64,000 nt of DNA, from contig NC_092581.1 of the NCBI RefSeq assembly GCF_037975245.1, positions 12,983,303 through 13,047,302 of the forward strand, written 5' to 3'. The notes under the pieces are model-generated. The model was given only the letters and a program-made list of their open reading frames with translations. It was not told the origin of the DNA and searched no databases. This document shows, in pieces, positions 35,501-49,000 of the stretch. Both the position numbers and the translations under genes were made by a program. Source of the DNA: Apostichopus japonicus. Lineage: Eukaryota; Echinodermata; Holothuroidea; Aspidochirotida; Stichopodidae. The first letter of the stretch is position 1. The number at the start of each line of letters is the position of its first letter.

Positions 35501-36490
35501 GTAGTTTGCTCGCGCCACTGCAGTATACGGTAACACCACAGTACTCACTGCTACTTCATATATATACTCCCAAAACATTTAGATGCGACTTCATTCGCAA
35601 ACAGACCGTCAAGCGGACTAGTGTACGTACGTATTAACTGTATGAATGTGTACAAATCCGAAAGTCGCGGGCTTTTCTTTACTTTTTCGGTCTGTTGGTG
35701 TAGCGCAGGAGAGGAGTTTTACACGCAACAGAGTGGCATGCTTGGTTTCCTCTACTACTTTTAACTTCTCCTTGAAAAATTTCGATTCGGAATGGAAGAA
35801 AAAGTCGCAGTTGACAACCTTTGAAACGCTCGCGAAGACATCAGATTGTTCATGTGTACTCCGTACGTTCGTGTGTGTTTGCAAGGTCGGAAAAGTTTAC
35901 CTCAACTAACATTGTTGAAGTGACAGCTTGCTTTATACAAATCTGCTTACAGAGAGAGAGAGAGAGGGGTAGTATTCTATGCCATTTGGTCGGGAAAGCA
36001 ACGCTGGTCGGATGAAAGTTTGCCTGGATAGATGCGTTTTTTTCTTCTCTCAATATTCGATTAACCCCATGCTCCATAACCTCTTAGGCAGAAGTTGTTC
36101 GCTTAAATAGTTCAGTATTTTGTGTGTGATAGAAAAGGGAGAAGAAACAGAAGTTGTGGTTTTTAATACATCAAGCGAGTGTTTTATTCCGGTGATGACC
36201 TTTTATCATCTGTAAAGCATCTTGTTACTAGGCTAGTAGGTCGCCAAGGAGAGAGGGAGAGAAGACGGGACGTGTAGTTAAAAGAGTCTAATTTATTTAC
36301 CTCAAGTTCATGAACCCTATATATACCGTGTATATATATATTTATATATATCACTGACGTGAACGTTTTCCCGGTGTGTGTTATTATACCTTTACATATA
36401 GGAAAGTCCTACGACTGTCGCCGAGCTTACAACGTTCATTGGAAACTTTTGAGAAGTGAAGTTTGAAAGGAAAAGGAAAAGAAAAAGGTA
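35501..36490 (+). other. CpG-richer region, possible untranslated first exon of the SDR gene
   Basis: CpG dinucleotides are denser here than in the flanks (for example 35670-35880). A donor-like AAAAAG|GTAAAG lies at about 36487. An acceptor (TTATTTACAG) exists at 40605 just before the SDR coding exon, so a 5' UTR exon here spliced to 40606 is possible. This is speculation from signals only. An (AG)n run is at 35951-35967. Confidence 0.18.
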
Positions 36491-37680
36491 AAGTAGATTA
36501 TTGATTAAGAAAGAGTAACTCTAATTTTGATCTGAACTAATACCAATAATGGTCATCATTGATCTAACGTGTTGAGTTATTTTAATGTTCAACGTCATAA
36601 ATATACTTCCCAAAATTTAGTTCATGGATACAAAATGTGCTTAAAGTTTTCATAAACAATTTAATGGAGGTTCTGGCCCTCCATATTTTATTCAGACATA
36701 AAAGGGGGAGCGGGTGACAATAATAGTGTCTAATAGAGGACCAAAGTTTCTGAGAGTTGCAGTAAAATACTTTGAACACGAGTGACCATTATTTGATTTT
36801 CTAGCATATTTTGGAGCTATATACTGATTACCTATTCATGTCCGAGCAGATGTACACAAATGGACATGTCCCTCAAGTTACTAATTTTCGGGAATCTGTG
36901 CCAATTTGAGGGAAACTGTTAATTACTGATTGTGGTGGGGAGGGGTTTGTTGTTACTAATTGTAGTGGGAGGGGGTTGTTGTCACTACTTGGTGGTGGGG
37001 GAAGGGGTATACAGATAGGCTTTAGTAAAGGAGTTTAAGAACCTTATTCTTGGGGAAATGAGGCAGACCTCAGCTAAAAGAGACCGTCATCACCCCCCCC
37101 CCCCTGAGTCAATCAATACATGCTTCTATCACACTGGAAATTATTGTATATAAAGTTGTTTTAATTGAATATTGAGGTTTATGCGGTGGCACAACATCAA
37201 GGTGAGATAAACTAAAGTGGGATGTTGTCGGAACATCATAAATTTATATAACTTTTGTAAAAGCTTTATAAATTAAATTAACTTAAGCTATAGTATGACA
37301 GTTGTCTGGATAGCTCTTAGGGTAAAGACAAATTAATAAATTACTATAAACATGTGTAAGCTGGACCTATTGTTTTTACCCAAAGCCTTTATATTTTCAC
37401 TATTTGACAATGAACAAATTTCATAAACCCCAAAGCTGCTGAGTTATTCCCTGGTATAATGCATATAAGTTAAGTATGGTTTTTAGACAACCTCCCCCCC
37501 CCAAAAAAAAAAATAAAAAAATAAAACCGAGCGCGTCTCTCGGATCGCATCAACTCCTGCGCGAGTTGTACCACATAACCACGTGTATGCAATGATTTCG
37601 TTCGTAGGCAAACAAAAGTTCAAAATATCATCTTTCCTCACTGCCAAAAAAAACCTGAAAAAAAAATCCTGTTGTAAATG
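36491..37680. other. Non-coding, no gene seen
   Basis: AT-rich, with three short GTGGTGGGGAGGGG-type units between 36930 and 37008 and a poly-C run at 37094-37105. Confidence 0.5.
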
Positions 37681-37884
37681 AATAATGTTTAGATTTTGGC
37701 TTCATTAGGTTTGTTTTTTATTTAACAACAAGTATTGTAACTAGCCTAAGCCTCGTTCACCATGTGCCCTCACTCGGTAACTAAATAATGTTTAGATTTT
37801 GGCTTCATTAGGTTTGTTTTTTATTTAACAACAAGTATTGTAACTAGCCTAAGCCTCGTTCACCATGTGCCCTCACTCGGTAAT
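37681..37884. repeat. Exact 103-bp tandem duplication
   Basis: The block starting AATAATGTTTAGATTTTGGC at 37681 recurs at 37784 and both copies end at CCCTCACTCGGTAA. I see no mismatch over about 100 bp, which points to a recent duplication. Confidence 0.96.
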
Positions 37885-40605
37885 GAATGAAAGGACCTCG
37901 ATTAAACTAACTCAATTATTATTAGCCCAGATCCCCTGCATCAGAGTTGTGGGCAGACGAGATAGTAGTACTAGGGAGTCCATAACAACTCCCTGGTAAT
38001 ATACGCCTGTGGCAGTAGTTTGTAATTGTTAGTAGCGTGTACACGACTTCTAAAGTGTGTGTGGAGGGGTGGGCGGGGAGAGGGGGTTCTTAACTTCACC
38101 CGACTTACTTAGCTCGGGACATAACCTCTTTGAAATGACCAGAGGCGAATGGAGGAATTTAAAAGGAGGGGGTGTGTCTGTAACTGTGAAAAGGGCACTG
38201 ATTTGTTGCCTCCCATTCCCTATAAGACCCCCCCCCCCCGAACGAAAAAACACATTATCCCCCAGTACAAATGTGGCGGTATCACTCTTGGTAACACTAT
38301 GTGTATGGGGACGGGATGGGAGGGGGGGGGGGTTAACGTCCGTACGAAGTTGTAACTTAGCCCCATTCCTATGCAAGTGCATACTGCCGCGTTGCTTAAC
38401 TGCATTTATACTCACTCCGCAGCTGTCGCTTAATCAATAGCAAATACTCATTCGGACCTTCCTCTTATGTTACTGATTTAATATCCTAAGAGGTCTTTCA
38501 ACGTGGGGGTTTCTCTTGTTAACCTCGAGAATATGTAAAGATGCGACCCTTTCAATGCTCAATTATGAAAGTTAAAAATTATATTAGAATTTATGCTTTA
38601 TGAAGAATGTAAAAAAAAAAACTACCACAATGATTCTCGCAATAATATTATTTGTTATCTTAATAGTCCCTATAAGCGGCTGTATGGTTGCGTCAACAAA
38701 TATACGTGTGAACAGAAACTATACTTCTTTAACTTGTCAACGGAATTATCAACACTTACCCATATATTTATCACATGATATGTCCATAACAAATCAACCC
38801 TAATCTTGCCTTCTTTGCATATTTAAATCGGGGCTAAAGTTGTTATTTTCCATGAATTGTGTAAATCGCAGTTAATATAGTATATTGTTAAAGACAAGAA
38901 GGTTAAACTTCATAAATTTAAAACAGATCATTGATTTTAGTTACGTGAATTAATATGGTGGAAAAGAGAAATAACAATGGACCCCAACCATTTAACCCCA
39001 ACCATTTAACTTTGTGAGTTTCATAAAGTTATCATCTTATTTTATATTTTATCCCAAACATAATAATAATGATAAAGTTATGTCTGTTTACGTTATGTGT
39101 GCTATCGATAATATATCTAAACAGCAAGAAACATGTGTCTGCATGATGGTAAAATTGTCAGACTATTCAACTGACATAGTTTATTATAGAGAGCAAACTT
39201 CTTCAGACTTAACGACTATTGTTGATGAAATCTGCAAAAAGTGCAAAGTTGCATGTGATAACTTTATATTCGAAATTATCGCATGTAACAAAATGATAAT
39301 TATCATAATAATAATAAATTATGTATAACTCAGAATATCTTGAGAGAAGTATACAAAATGGTTCGAATCGACGAAAGTTTGTGAATTGACAAACTTTAGC
39401 ACGTAAGCGTTAACATTTTTTGGTCTGCAGTTTAAACCCACTTTTTGACGTCATCACCGCTTGAACTCTAGCAGGTATATACAGGTATATCTATATATAT
39501 TGTGGTTAAAACTGTAAATACCTCTGGATTATTTTAACGTCTAATTCGTGGTTACATTGACATACTCCTCTTTTAGCATGCATGTCTGTACTGTATGTGG
39601 TGAATCTTCTTCTTTTCATTTTTTTTAAAATTTTATTATTATTATTATTTTTTTTATCGACATGCTTGTCAGGTTTTTACTGTTATGTATAAAATACCTG
39701 TGTGCGTGATTAAGAAGCACTATGAGGGTAGGATTGATTTAAGGCAAAATAGATTCAGACCATAAAATAGAGAGACGAAATTATCCTATCTTATATTTAC
39801 GGAGGAAGGTCTGGATATTATCAACGATATTTTATTCTATATGGAAGCTTCTTTTTCTACAGAAACAGACAAGAAGTAGTTTCTCTGACTTTTCAGTCTT
39901 ATCCAAGTCTTATGTAAAGTAATCGTGTCAATTTGTGTTTTTGGTCCGTCGTTAATATATGCAAAATGGACACATGGCATGATTTTTGCTGCACATGTGC
40001 AAAGACAAATAGTATAGGAGGGAGAGATGGACAAAACAACATCTATATACCCTCAGTGTTAAAAATGAATTGCATGTTGTGTATGTATTAGCGTCGTTTA
40101 GCGAGGTTAACTGATGATGCCACCTAGTTCATGAAGATTGGAGTGCGGTTATTTACAGTCATTTTATATGTAAGGTAAATAGTCGGTATCATCAAAAATT
40201 ATGTATCGGTATACCGAAAACGAAATACTGATCATATCGGTATGATCGGTATACGGTATCGGTATGGATATTAGTCTGATGTCAAGTCGGGCTATTCATT
40301 CACGTAGGACACGAGAGCGTGTTTTCTTCCTGCGTTATTTAGGAACAAATCCTCTCATGTGCTTCCCTTGAGAAAGTACATTTGTACGCGGAGGTTATAC
40401 AGTATGTAAAAATGAAATTTTTCAATCTCTGAAACGTAAATTTAATCTCCCTACCCCCATCCCCATGCCCTGCCTCATCGCCCCTTCGCCTTATCCCTTC
40501 CCCTACCCCCTCGATCCCTCCCCTCGACATATCACGTTGTTAACATATTTCCATCTATCGGTCAGAAACTAACACTATGCTTTGTTTGTTTGTTATTATT
40601 TACAG
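37885..40605. other. Non-coding, no gene seen
   Basis: It holds poly-C and poly-G runs near 38227-38238 and 38320-38332, and short (ATA)/(ATT) runs near 39060 and 39638. The overlapping open frames at 38050-38440 on both strands reflect the GC-rich patches and have no recognisable domain. Confidence 0.5.
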
Positions 40606-40719
40606 CTTACTCCTACGGTATATACGCTTTGGTGGACCGGTACATTACGACATTCATTTTTTGTTGCTACCTCTGAATAATTATCATCCAGACACTTTTG
40701 ATTCATTCTGGTTCTACCA
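40606..40719 (+). other. Probable 5' UTR of the SDR gene
   Basis: It is preceded by TTTGTTTGTTTGTTATTATTTACAG, a good acceptor. An in-frame TGA lies a few codons upstream of the ATG at 40720, which supports that start. Alternatively GGTATATACG at about 40617 could be a TATA box with transcription starting nearby. Confidence 0.4.
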
Positions 40720-41074
40720 ATGACGCTCGTCGAGATGTTGTTCACATTATTAATGTACGGGATGGTGTTACTCCTAATCTACTGGGCTACCATGCGCTGG
40801 TACATAAGGCCACGCCGTCGACTCAGCGCGGAGGGTAAGGCGGTCTTGGTAACTGGTTGCGATTCGGGATTCGGTCACGGGATCGCCATCAGGTTAGATA
40901 AGCTTGGCTTTTACGTATACGCTGGCTGTCTCTTTCCGGAGGGTGAAGGGTCAAAGGTCTTACAACAGCAATGTTCAAAGCGCCTGCAGGTGATCAAGCT
41001 AGATGTTACGAAGCAAGACGAGGTAGACTTTGTCTACGAGATGATTAGCAAGAACTTGAAGGTGCTTGATATCG
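40720..41074 (+). CDS. Short-chain dehydrogenase/reductase, SDR9C-like (BDH1/retinol dehydrogenase type), first coding exon
   Basis: The exon encodes 118 residues plus one base of a split codon. Residues 6-27 form a hydrophobic membrane anchor, followed by a basic stretch (RPRRR, 30-34). Residues 41-52 are AVLVTGCDSGFG, the TGxxxGxG dinucleotide-binding turn of classical SDRs; AGCL at 68-71 and LDVT at 94-97 (acidic Asp95) complete the Rossmann half. TGCDSGFG with AGCL is typical of the SDR9C family: 3-hydroxybutyrate dehydrogenase BDH1 and the retinol/11-cis-retinol dehydrogenases. The enzyme would be a membrane-bound NAD(P)-dependent alcohol dehydrogenase; substrate cannot be told because the NAG and YxxxK parts are missing. 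The exon ends phase 1 at ATCG|GTAAGT, where a glycine codon is split, as expected before the LWGxVNNAG segment. The frame runs past the donor to 41208, but that part is intron. Confidence 0.87.
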
Positions 41075-41245
41075 GTAAGTTTACGTCACTTTTCTCTTTT
41101 GTGTATTTGCTTCTGGTTTGCACATTATTCGATGATGTTGCGAACGGATTTTCTTTTCCAGTTATCGATACGAAACCGCTTCCAAATGTGATACTTTTGG
41201 CTACTTGACGTCGTGAAACGACTGCATCTGTAAGCAAATAATATT

Positions 41246-41553
41246 AATAATAATATTTGCTTTTTATATAGCGCTTCATACCAGTGATAGGTTTCAAGCG
41301 CTTTAAAGACATTATAGTTACCCCTGGTCAATGATAACCTGTCCCAGAGGCAATCCCTCCAGTCGGCAGCAATTATATACTGCGCCCAATGACACGTTAC
41401 CTCACAGGTACCCATTAAACCCCTGGGTGGAGAGAGGCAAGTGAGATAAAGCATCTTGCCCAAGGACACAACGTAATGAACTAGACAGGAATCGAACCAG
41501 CAATCCTTGGATCACGAGTCCGAAGCCTTAGCCAATTAGCCACCACGCTCTCA
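41246..41553 (-). mobile_element. tRNA-derived SINE, minus strand, about 300 bp
   Basis: On the minus strand, the head GAGAGCGTGGTGGCTAATTGG then GCTTCGGACTCGTGATCC and the B box GGTTCGATTCC resemble a tRNA with a CGT (Thr-like) anticodon loop. The body includes GGCAAGATGC, CCTCTCTCCACCCAGGGG, GGGATTGCCTCTGGGACAGG and ends GCGCTATATAAAAAGC followed by (ATT)n. This is a standard marine-invertebrate SINE layout. It sits in the SDR intron in antisense. Confidence 0.88.
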
Positions 41554-43980
41554 AATCATGTTAATCATGTTAATTAGTAATTACTACTCCTGCAATTCAC
41601 GTTCTCAAGATTAGTTTTAATTCCGAGGAGGAAGAGGAGGAGCTTCATAGGGTATTTTTGTTTGACCTGACCGACGGAACCATAAACGTCACGGTCCAAA
41701 CGCAAACGGCTCACAGCAACTACCATCTCTATATATACGTCCACGCCCAACTCGCTCCACCCAATCGACCGCTCATATATACAGAACCAATTACATATAT
41801 ATAAACTAGTACACCACTACAGACCTTTTTGTTCAATCGCAGTTGTCAATTATACATCAATTTTACTTTGTCAACACCTCTCTATACTTTTGACATTCCT
41901 ATTTTTCGAGGAAGATTAAATACTGTCCTATTGGTGTCGAGGGGTTTCATGATATGTCAACAACTGCATGTTCCTGCTGGATTTTTTTTTACCGACTTAA
42001 CCTTTCTGACACTAGATCCCCAAAATAGAATTTTTTTTCTCGTTGCTGAAAAAAATGGAAGAAGACGAAATGAAAGATGGGCAAAAGGAGAGAACTTTCG
42101 TAACTTACGCAACTTACATAAAGTAAGATTGTCGTCTACTGGACATTATGCTGTGCTAGTTAGTTTATCGGTTACATGGGACGCCGTTAGGGACAGCTGG
42201 AATGTGATCAACTTGATCGACGGGTGCAGAGGGACCTATCAGCTAGTCACCTTCTTACTTTATCCCCGCCTTGTCCCCCTATCTTATAGCTCATTTTTAT
42301 TTAATAACTGAGTTATATTAATAACCTCGCAAACCACTGATCGGAAAGACATAAATTACTCTCTCTTATAACAACCCCCCGTCGAGGCATGACCACGTTA
42401 ATGCCTCTCATGGGATGAAAATTGAAAACTTCCGGTCGTACTTAATCTTAGTTCAATCCAAAAGGTATACAAGTGATATACTGATTTTGAATAGCCGTAT
42501 CACAAACCATCCACTCAACAGTTTTTATTGCACTCAGCGATAAATTGCGTATTATCCGAGCCATATGGTGTAACCGAATCATGACTGATCTCCCCCGCTC
42601 CCCTCTCCCCCTCCTCTCCCCTGGACCCCTCCCACACGCCCTCCGCCCCATCCACGAAACCCGAACCCAACACATTTGAAAATTTTGAAGACATTAAAAA
42701 CTCCGCAAGTAAACATTTTGATGAACTTCGTATGTGATATGTGGATCCATTGTAATAAGTGCAAGAGACACTATAGAATTTTGTAGAGGTCAAAGGTCAT
42801 AAACAGCGTCATAGTAAGAAAACCTTGAAAGCATGTCCACATGAGTGCAATAACCCTTGTCGATCATGTTAATTCAGCAATGGTCAAATTTTTTAGATCT
42901 GTCTGCTTTGTAACTGAAGTATTCTCACGTGAAATGTGGCAATGAATCACTGAGCCATTTAGCCTTCTGGTTTTAAAAAGTTAGGCGTGCGATTATTAGG
43001 AAGGCGCTTGCATGAATATAAAATGGGTGTCCTTTATTTATATCTTGCATAAAAGTCTACATCCTGTTAAAGGCATAGATTTCATTCCGACAATATTCCA
43101 GGGACAGGTGCATTTTTTTTTCCTTCAAAGATAGGCCTATTGCAGATTCAAAGTAAAACCGACATAATTTTGGCCACGCTTTTTTAGTAACCGCATTTTC
43201 TACTCTATATTGTCCCTAAAATTTATAATAAATTCAAGTGTGTATAACAACGTATAGTAGTTTTTGCGGTACTTCGCCCAAGGAACGCCACTTGAGTTTA
43301 CCATCTTTGCAAACACACCACTCGCTATATAAGGTGAAACACTACGCCATTTGGACAAGGAAAGTCTTTGCGCCAAAGTCAGAACCGCCTAGATATGCGA
43401 ACACGTGTCGCTTGTGCTTAATTAACCTCCACGTGACCCTCAGCGCTGGCTTATTTTCTCCTCAAAGTTATCAACCATTTTTATCTACACCCTATGCCAG
43501 TTTCTCCCGATGGACAAGCGGGATCGATCATTCCACTATACTGGTTTGGCTAAAGCGTATATTTGTTTCGTATTTTAGAACCTATATTTTTGAGGTTAAG
43601 GACTTTAATTGAACTTGAACAATCGGTTTATACCAGGGAGATGTTTCAGGGACCTCCCCGGCTTCGGTTGCATGACCGGTCTTTATATATATATTATTTT
43701 CCTTTTTTTCTGATATTCGACTTGATGCCAAAAACAAACAAAAAGGAGAAGAAGAATATTTTTTTTTATGGCCAGTGAGATATTTAACCGAACTTCTCAT
43801 TCGCCTTGGAAAAGTGACACCTTTCTGAAAGTGCCTTTCTGAAATATACCAAAGGTTACCAATACCATATAATATATGATTATCAAAACTGGTCAAAAGC
43901 GTGGGGCTATACATTTTTGTATGAGGGTAGGCAGTAACATTAAATTAGTACATAGATTGCGTATACTATAGTAAAACTCA
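41554..43980. other. Intron, no exon seen
   Basis: The open frame at 41829-42311 (160 residues) is the longest non-repeat frame in this part. It has no recognisable domain, low-complexity Phe/Asn-rich ends and no clear splice signals, so I treat it as chance. A CCCCTCTCCCCCTCC patch is at 42595-42655. Confidence 0.5.
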
Positions 43981-43984
43981 GATT

Positions 43985-44230
43985 TGCAGTACTCGAGTCC
44001 TCACTCATGCTCGAGTCCTTATACGAGATATATTTACTCTGTACTCGTATACTCGGGACTCCGTACTCGTCGTACTCGGAGAAACCAAACTTCATGTACA
44101 CGTTCCCATGCACGCCTCGGGACCAGTAAAATAGTATACTCATGCATACGGTACTCGTCCCTGGGATTCTGTACTCGGGACTGGTATTGGGTATTAGGAT
44201 ACTTACACGCCTATTAGCATGCACTCGTGG
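43985..44230. repeat. Degenerate GTACTCG-rich tract
   Basis: Variants of TACTCGGGACT, GTACTCGT and GCTCGAGTCC recur at least ten times in about 245 bp with irregular spacing and in the same orientation. No fixed unit length. Confidence 0.7.
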
Positions 44231-45789
44231 TTTTCCTTTGTACAACTCATACAGCTAGTCTGGTATATATAGATCTATAGAAAGATTGGTGGGCACATGC
44301 GTACATATGCACCGGCAAGACTCGGTAGTTTGTAAAGTTTCATTAAAACAAAATAAAGACGAAATTTATGAAAATGATGGGTTTGAATATTTTCGACTTA
44401 CTTCTATGCAGGTCATGAATATATTATAAGAAATAGTGAAGTCAGTGTCTTATCGACAGACCTCCCCCCCCCCCCCCGCCCACTAAAAAAATAAAATAAA
44501 TAAATAACAAATAATTATGTACCACGCAGTGTTCAATTACATATATAACTTAACCGTACACCACAGCGTATATAGATCAATATACCATACATCGTTTATC
44601 AGTTATTCGCGTTAATTTTAAGTTTGACGTCGGAAGGAAATGTTACAAAAATTTGCACATTTCGTTATTCTTCTACATCTGATGTACAGACTATTGCAAA
44701 GCACCAAAATCCTTAATGTAAACAAGGGTATATAGAATAAATATTAACCTACAATCAATTTATATATACTGGATAGATACTATGTATATTTTTGCTCCGG
44801 GAAGAGTGTCTTTTAGAATATCAGTACGGGCACCTTAAGAAGCCATATTATCGAGTTAAATTCCTCATTAGAATTGTGGACTTTATCCATTTCTGCCCTG
44901 GACAACGGTGACACAATAATCATCTCGTTATCATAGCTGTAGCAATAGTTGCCCATTAAAATGAAGAGAGTGGCTGTTTTAGTGTTTTATATACGTATAG
45001 TTGTGAAATCCACTTGTTTTAATTACGCTATATTCGCATATACGGTAAAAGGCCTATTTCCATGTAAGTGGTACCCGCTACTCTTACTTCAAGTGTCTAT
45101 ACTGTGACGTAAACAGACCCTTATGTAACGTATAAGCTTCCTTACCAATCTCTTCGGCACTGACAAACTTGGGACAGGTGTGCAGATGCCCTCCCGCTTG
45201 GCCGTCAAGGAATTGAGGTTACTTGAAAGTCCCAAGTGATTTGACAAGTAGAAAGTATCTAATATTTTATATAAATAGGTGTTCTAGTCTAAATTTAACT
45301 CCCATGTATACATTAAGTTTATGCCTGGTAACCTATATAAATTTAATATTTTATATATTTTTTTGCAACTATTCCACACTCTCAAATCATGCCTTTATTA
45401 TATGTTAAAACTATAAGAGTATTCGGGGGAAAGAAAGAGGGGTGTAACTGGGGGGGGGGGGGGGCAACGGGACGTTGCTTAGGACCTTGATTCTCAGGTT
45501 AAAAGTTTAAGGGTCCCAAACGAATGAATGCCCCTCTTACGTAGTACCTATGTTCCTATATGTAGCTGACTCGCCGCAATTAGGGAACAGACATTCTCTC
45601 TGTAAATATCCACAATAATCTGTTATGTAATACAATATATCAGTGGTGGACTTCAACAGATGAGAAGGAACAGTATGTCGGCATATTTGAATCAGACTTT
45701 GAATCAGTATAGGACTCCCTTGGAAGGAGTAACGAGTAAAAGTAGGCTACAAGGCTTTACGCGCGATTACGAATACTAATTCAACACAG
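44231..45789. other. Intron, no exon seen
   Basis: AT-rich, with a poly-C run at 44463-44477 and a poly-G run at 45451-45464. Confidence 0.5.
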
Positions 45790-46060
45790 CACTAACAGGA
45801 TCATCGAGGTCCAGGCCGGGCCCCGTCGAGACAATTATGTCACAGCTCCCCCCCCCCAATTTTATTTTACACTGTTCATATATTCCATATTTTTCCGGCC
45901 TTCTCCATATATCTAAATTGACCCCGGGCCAGAGGCTGTGTCCCCTGAACCCCTCCTTTGAGCACTAGTATCAATACTAGAAATCCCAAATTCCCCGAGA
46001 ACGAGTACAAATCCACAAGGACGGGTACAAGCTGAGGTATGACAGGGGTACAACAAGTCC
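45790..46060. repeat. Possible dispersed GC-rich repeat (CCGGGCC family)
   Basis: CCAGGCCGGGCCCC, a poly-C run at 45847-45857, TATTCCATATTTTTCC and GACCCCGGGCCAG recall the better-matched pair at 47030-47165 and 57915-58085. The match is partial. Confidence 0.35.
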
Positions 46061-49000
46061 GGTTTGAATGTGGTAGCATATCAACAGATTATTGTACAAA
46101 CGATGTAGTGCTCTAGTATAGGGCTAACGCAATGATTCGCCCATAAAGAGAGATTGCAACCTCTATAAGGCGTAAATATAGAATAACCAGCGTAGCGTAT
46201 ACTTTATATAGGGTTACCATCCGTAGGCCCGGCTTTGAGAACCAGCGCTCAATCTGGTTAGCCAAGCATGTACGCCCTATAGTTTTGTCTTTCGTACTGT
46301 TGTGTACCTATGTATGTACAAATGTCTATATATAAAGGCATTCCCTAAAGTTTTCTTTACAGTAGAAGATTTAGGTAGCCATTCCCCGTGTATCTTTATT
46401 TTTTTATTTTTTGTTGTTTGTATATATCGTGAACTTGAGTTTTGATCTTTAAGATCACATCGTTCACAAATTGTATGACGGATAGTTGGCAATGCTCCGA
46501 CATGAATTGATATTTATCCTCTCTGTTTTGATCTACAAAGCTGTGTGAACTCATATATAATAACGACGTGTTTGTTGCTAGTATAAATTATCCCGAACGA
46601 ATATTTGACCCCGATCCGGCAACGTCCCCATGCCGCATCTTTTATCGTAAACAAAACTGATAAGATAAAATGCTCGAGCATGATGCATTAGGGTTTGTAC
46701 TTGACCACGTTTTAGTTGTTTACAGAAAAAAAATGTTTATGAAAAGCGTTTATGAACGTAAACAACTGTGAGGTACGCTGCAGCTAGATAATATCAAAAT
46801 GGCTTGTATATCGAAGTGTAGGCCGACATGTCAACTGTATAGCCTAACACGCACACGGATATACTTACAATGTACTGGGAATCCTTTTGAAGATTTATGT
46901 TACATAAGACGTTCACACCAATATCGCTGCAGGTATGTTTACGCTATATATCACCTTTACTGATACTGTATTATCAGATGCGACAAGAACCCAGTTAGGC
47001 CCTATGGATGATTACGTCACCTCTTTCATTTTTTTCCATTTTATATGTTAATATGAAAATGAGAATACACAGTTCTTTATCACGTATTTTCCCAAGCCCC
47101 TCCGTGTTTTCCCGGGCTCCGTTATTGACGCCGGGCCCGGGCTTGTAGCTCCCGACCGTGCCCCCCCCCCCTCTCTCTCTCCCGCTCGTCGGACCAAGAT
47201 GGCCTAACCACATGGTGCTATTATAACAGAAGTATCCTAGGATCTAGTGTGCATGTTGAATTTATCATAATTTATCGTGGAGGGTTCCCATCTTCTTACC
47301 AGCTGTTTCTGAGGAAATACAGATTCCTTCCCATGTCCAGATAACCTGTGTTGTGACGTCATGACGTGTTTAAATATAATTATACGCATCGTATACTGAC
47401 CCGATTACAATACAATATGCTTCATTTGTATAGCCTTGCTGCGGATGGTTTTTCTTGGAATTATTCCTCTGCTTAAATTGTACGGTCTTGCCGATTAATC
47501 AATTTTGGACGACGCTGAGCTTGATATTATTAGAATATTTATACTCCACACAAGAGTTTAGGTTATGAAAATTATCATCATGGTTTTCCATATTTGAACA
47601 CCTTACCGCGATGCTACCTTGGTCCATTATTATTTAGAGTCCGTTCCAATACGGTTCGATATTTAAAAATTTCGTATCAATTACAGTTGTTTAGCTTGAA
47701 AACTAGTCAGATCAGCCAATGAAGAACAAGTTATCAAACAGTTCAAATTCTCCATTTGTTTGGTTCTTTATGTGTGTTTGTGTTGTGTTTGAGTCTGTGT
47801 GTGTGCGTATATGAATACTGAATAATCATATTGAGAAATATTTCGTCGACGACGTTGTTATTTTTTAACTTAATTAAAATCACCCAAAACCCGCGAATTA
47901 ACGTTTATTAGGTGACAAAAATTATGAGAAGTTATTTTGCTCTGATCAATCGTAGAAGTCGAAGGAGACGAGAAAGCATCTTCAATGTCTCGTGTACCGT
48001 GTAGACCATGCCCTTCATTAACCCTAATAATTGGTAAGGTTAGGTTGTTCACCTCTTACGTACAGTTTGATGATAAACGGGAAACGGCCGTATATATATA
48101 TAGCTTCCTCCATGCCTTCTCCGTCCCTCTGATCTTTAAAAACCAGGATATTAATTCCTCAATCTGAATCTGTCTAATCATTGTCGATAAACATTTACAC
48201 AGCTAATTTAAACCGATCTCGAACATTCGTAATTAGAAATTCTTTTAGGGATTCTTCCCCGTGTACGAAAATTTGTCGGCAGGAAGTCCAGCTCCACCAT
48301 ATATATGCATGCAGGCAACTGTAAGTTGTAATGGCTTACTTCCAAATATTTGAGTTCGTTCTCATGTATAACCTTTGATCATGTCAGGCCGGACAAGCTA
48401 AAAGGGTCCTGTTTGATTATTGTCAGCTTCCAAATCATTTTAGAGGGTGTATATATATGATTCAACTTGATGTTTGATTATCTTTGATATGGGGGGGGGG
48501 GGTGGGGGGTTGTAATGGGATCGTCTGCCCTATTTGGGTATTAGGAGTATGTAAGACAAGTAAAGGTTCATGTGGGTCGGTTCAACTTAGTTGTTTCAGG
48601 CAATGTGTGGGGATCAGATGCCTTGTTGAAGTTTAAAGCAGCTCTCTCTATAGCTCTCCCTGTGTCTGGTTGCGTTTTAATGAAATGTCGCACACAGAAA
48701 TACACTTGAGTTGGAAGTGACGTTTAAAATCTTGAGACGGAAGCTACGTCACATTTTTTACCCAAAACAGAAAGAAGAAGAAAAAAGAACGGAAAACTTT
48801 CAACATTTAGCCCTTGACCCACAACACCTTAAGAACGGATGTAGCTACACGGTTGTAGTCGGATTTGCATATAAGAAACTTCATTTATTTAATACCCTTA
48901 TTATTTAATAGTACGAGCTCGGGCATGTTATTTCAAATATTTGAAAGTGAAACAGTTGCGACATCACATGTATTGAATAATTTGAGTAAACAAAATTTCT

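Noticed and set aside
35646-35909. 87-codon plus and 88-codon minus frames in the CpG-richer region
   Set aside because: No recognisable domain in either; kept only as a possible untranslated exon region.
38050-38440. Overlapping frames of more than 120 codons on both strands
   Set aside because: They arise from GC-rich homopolymer patches; Gly/Pro-rich with no domain.
41829-42311. 160-codon frame in the SDR intron
   Set aside because: Longest non-repeat frame there, but it matches nothing I know, lacks the next SDR motifs and has no convincing splice edges.
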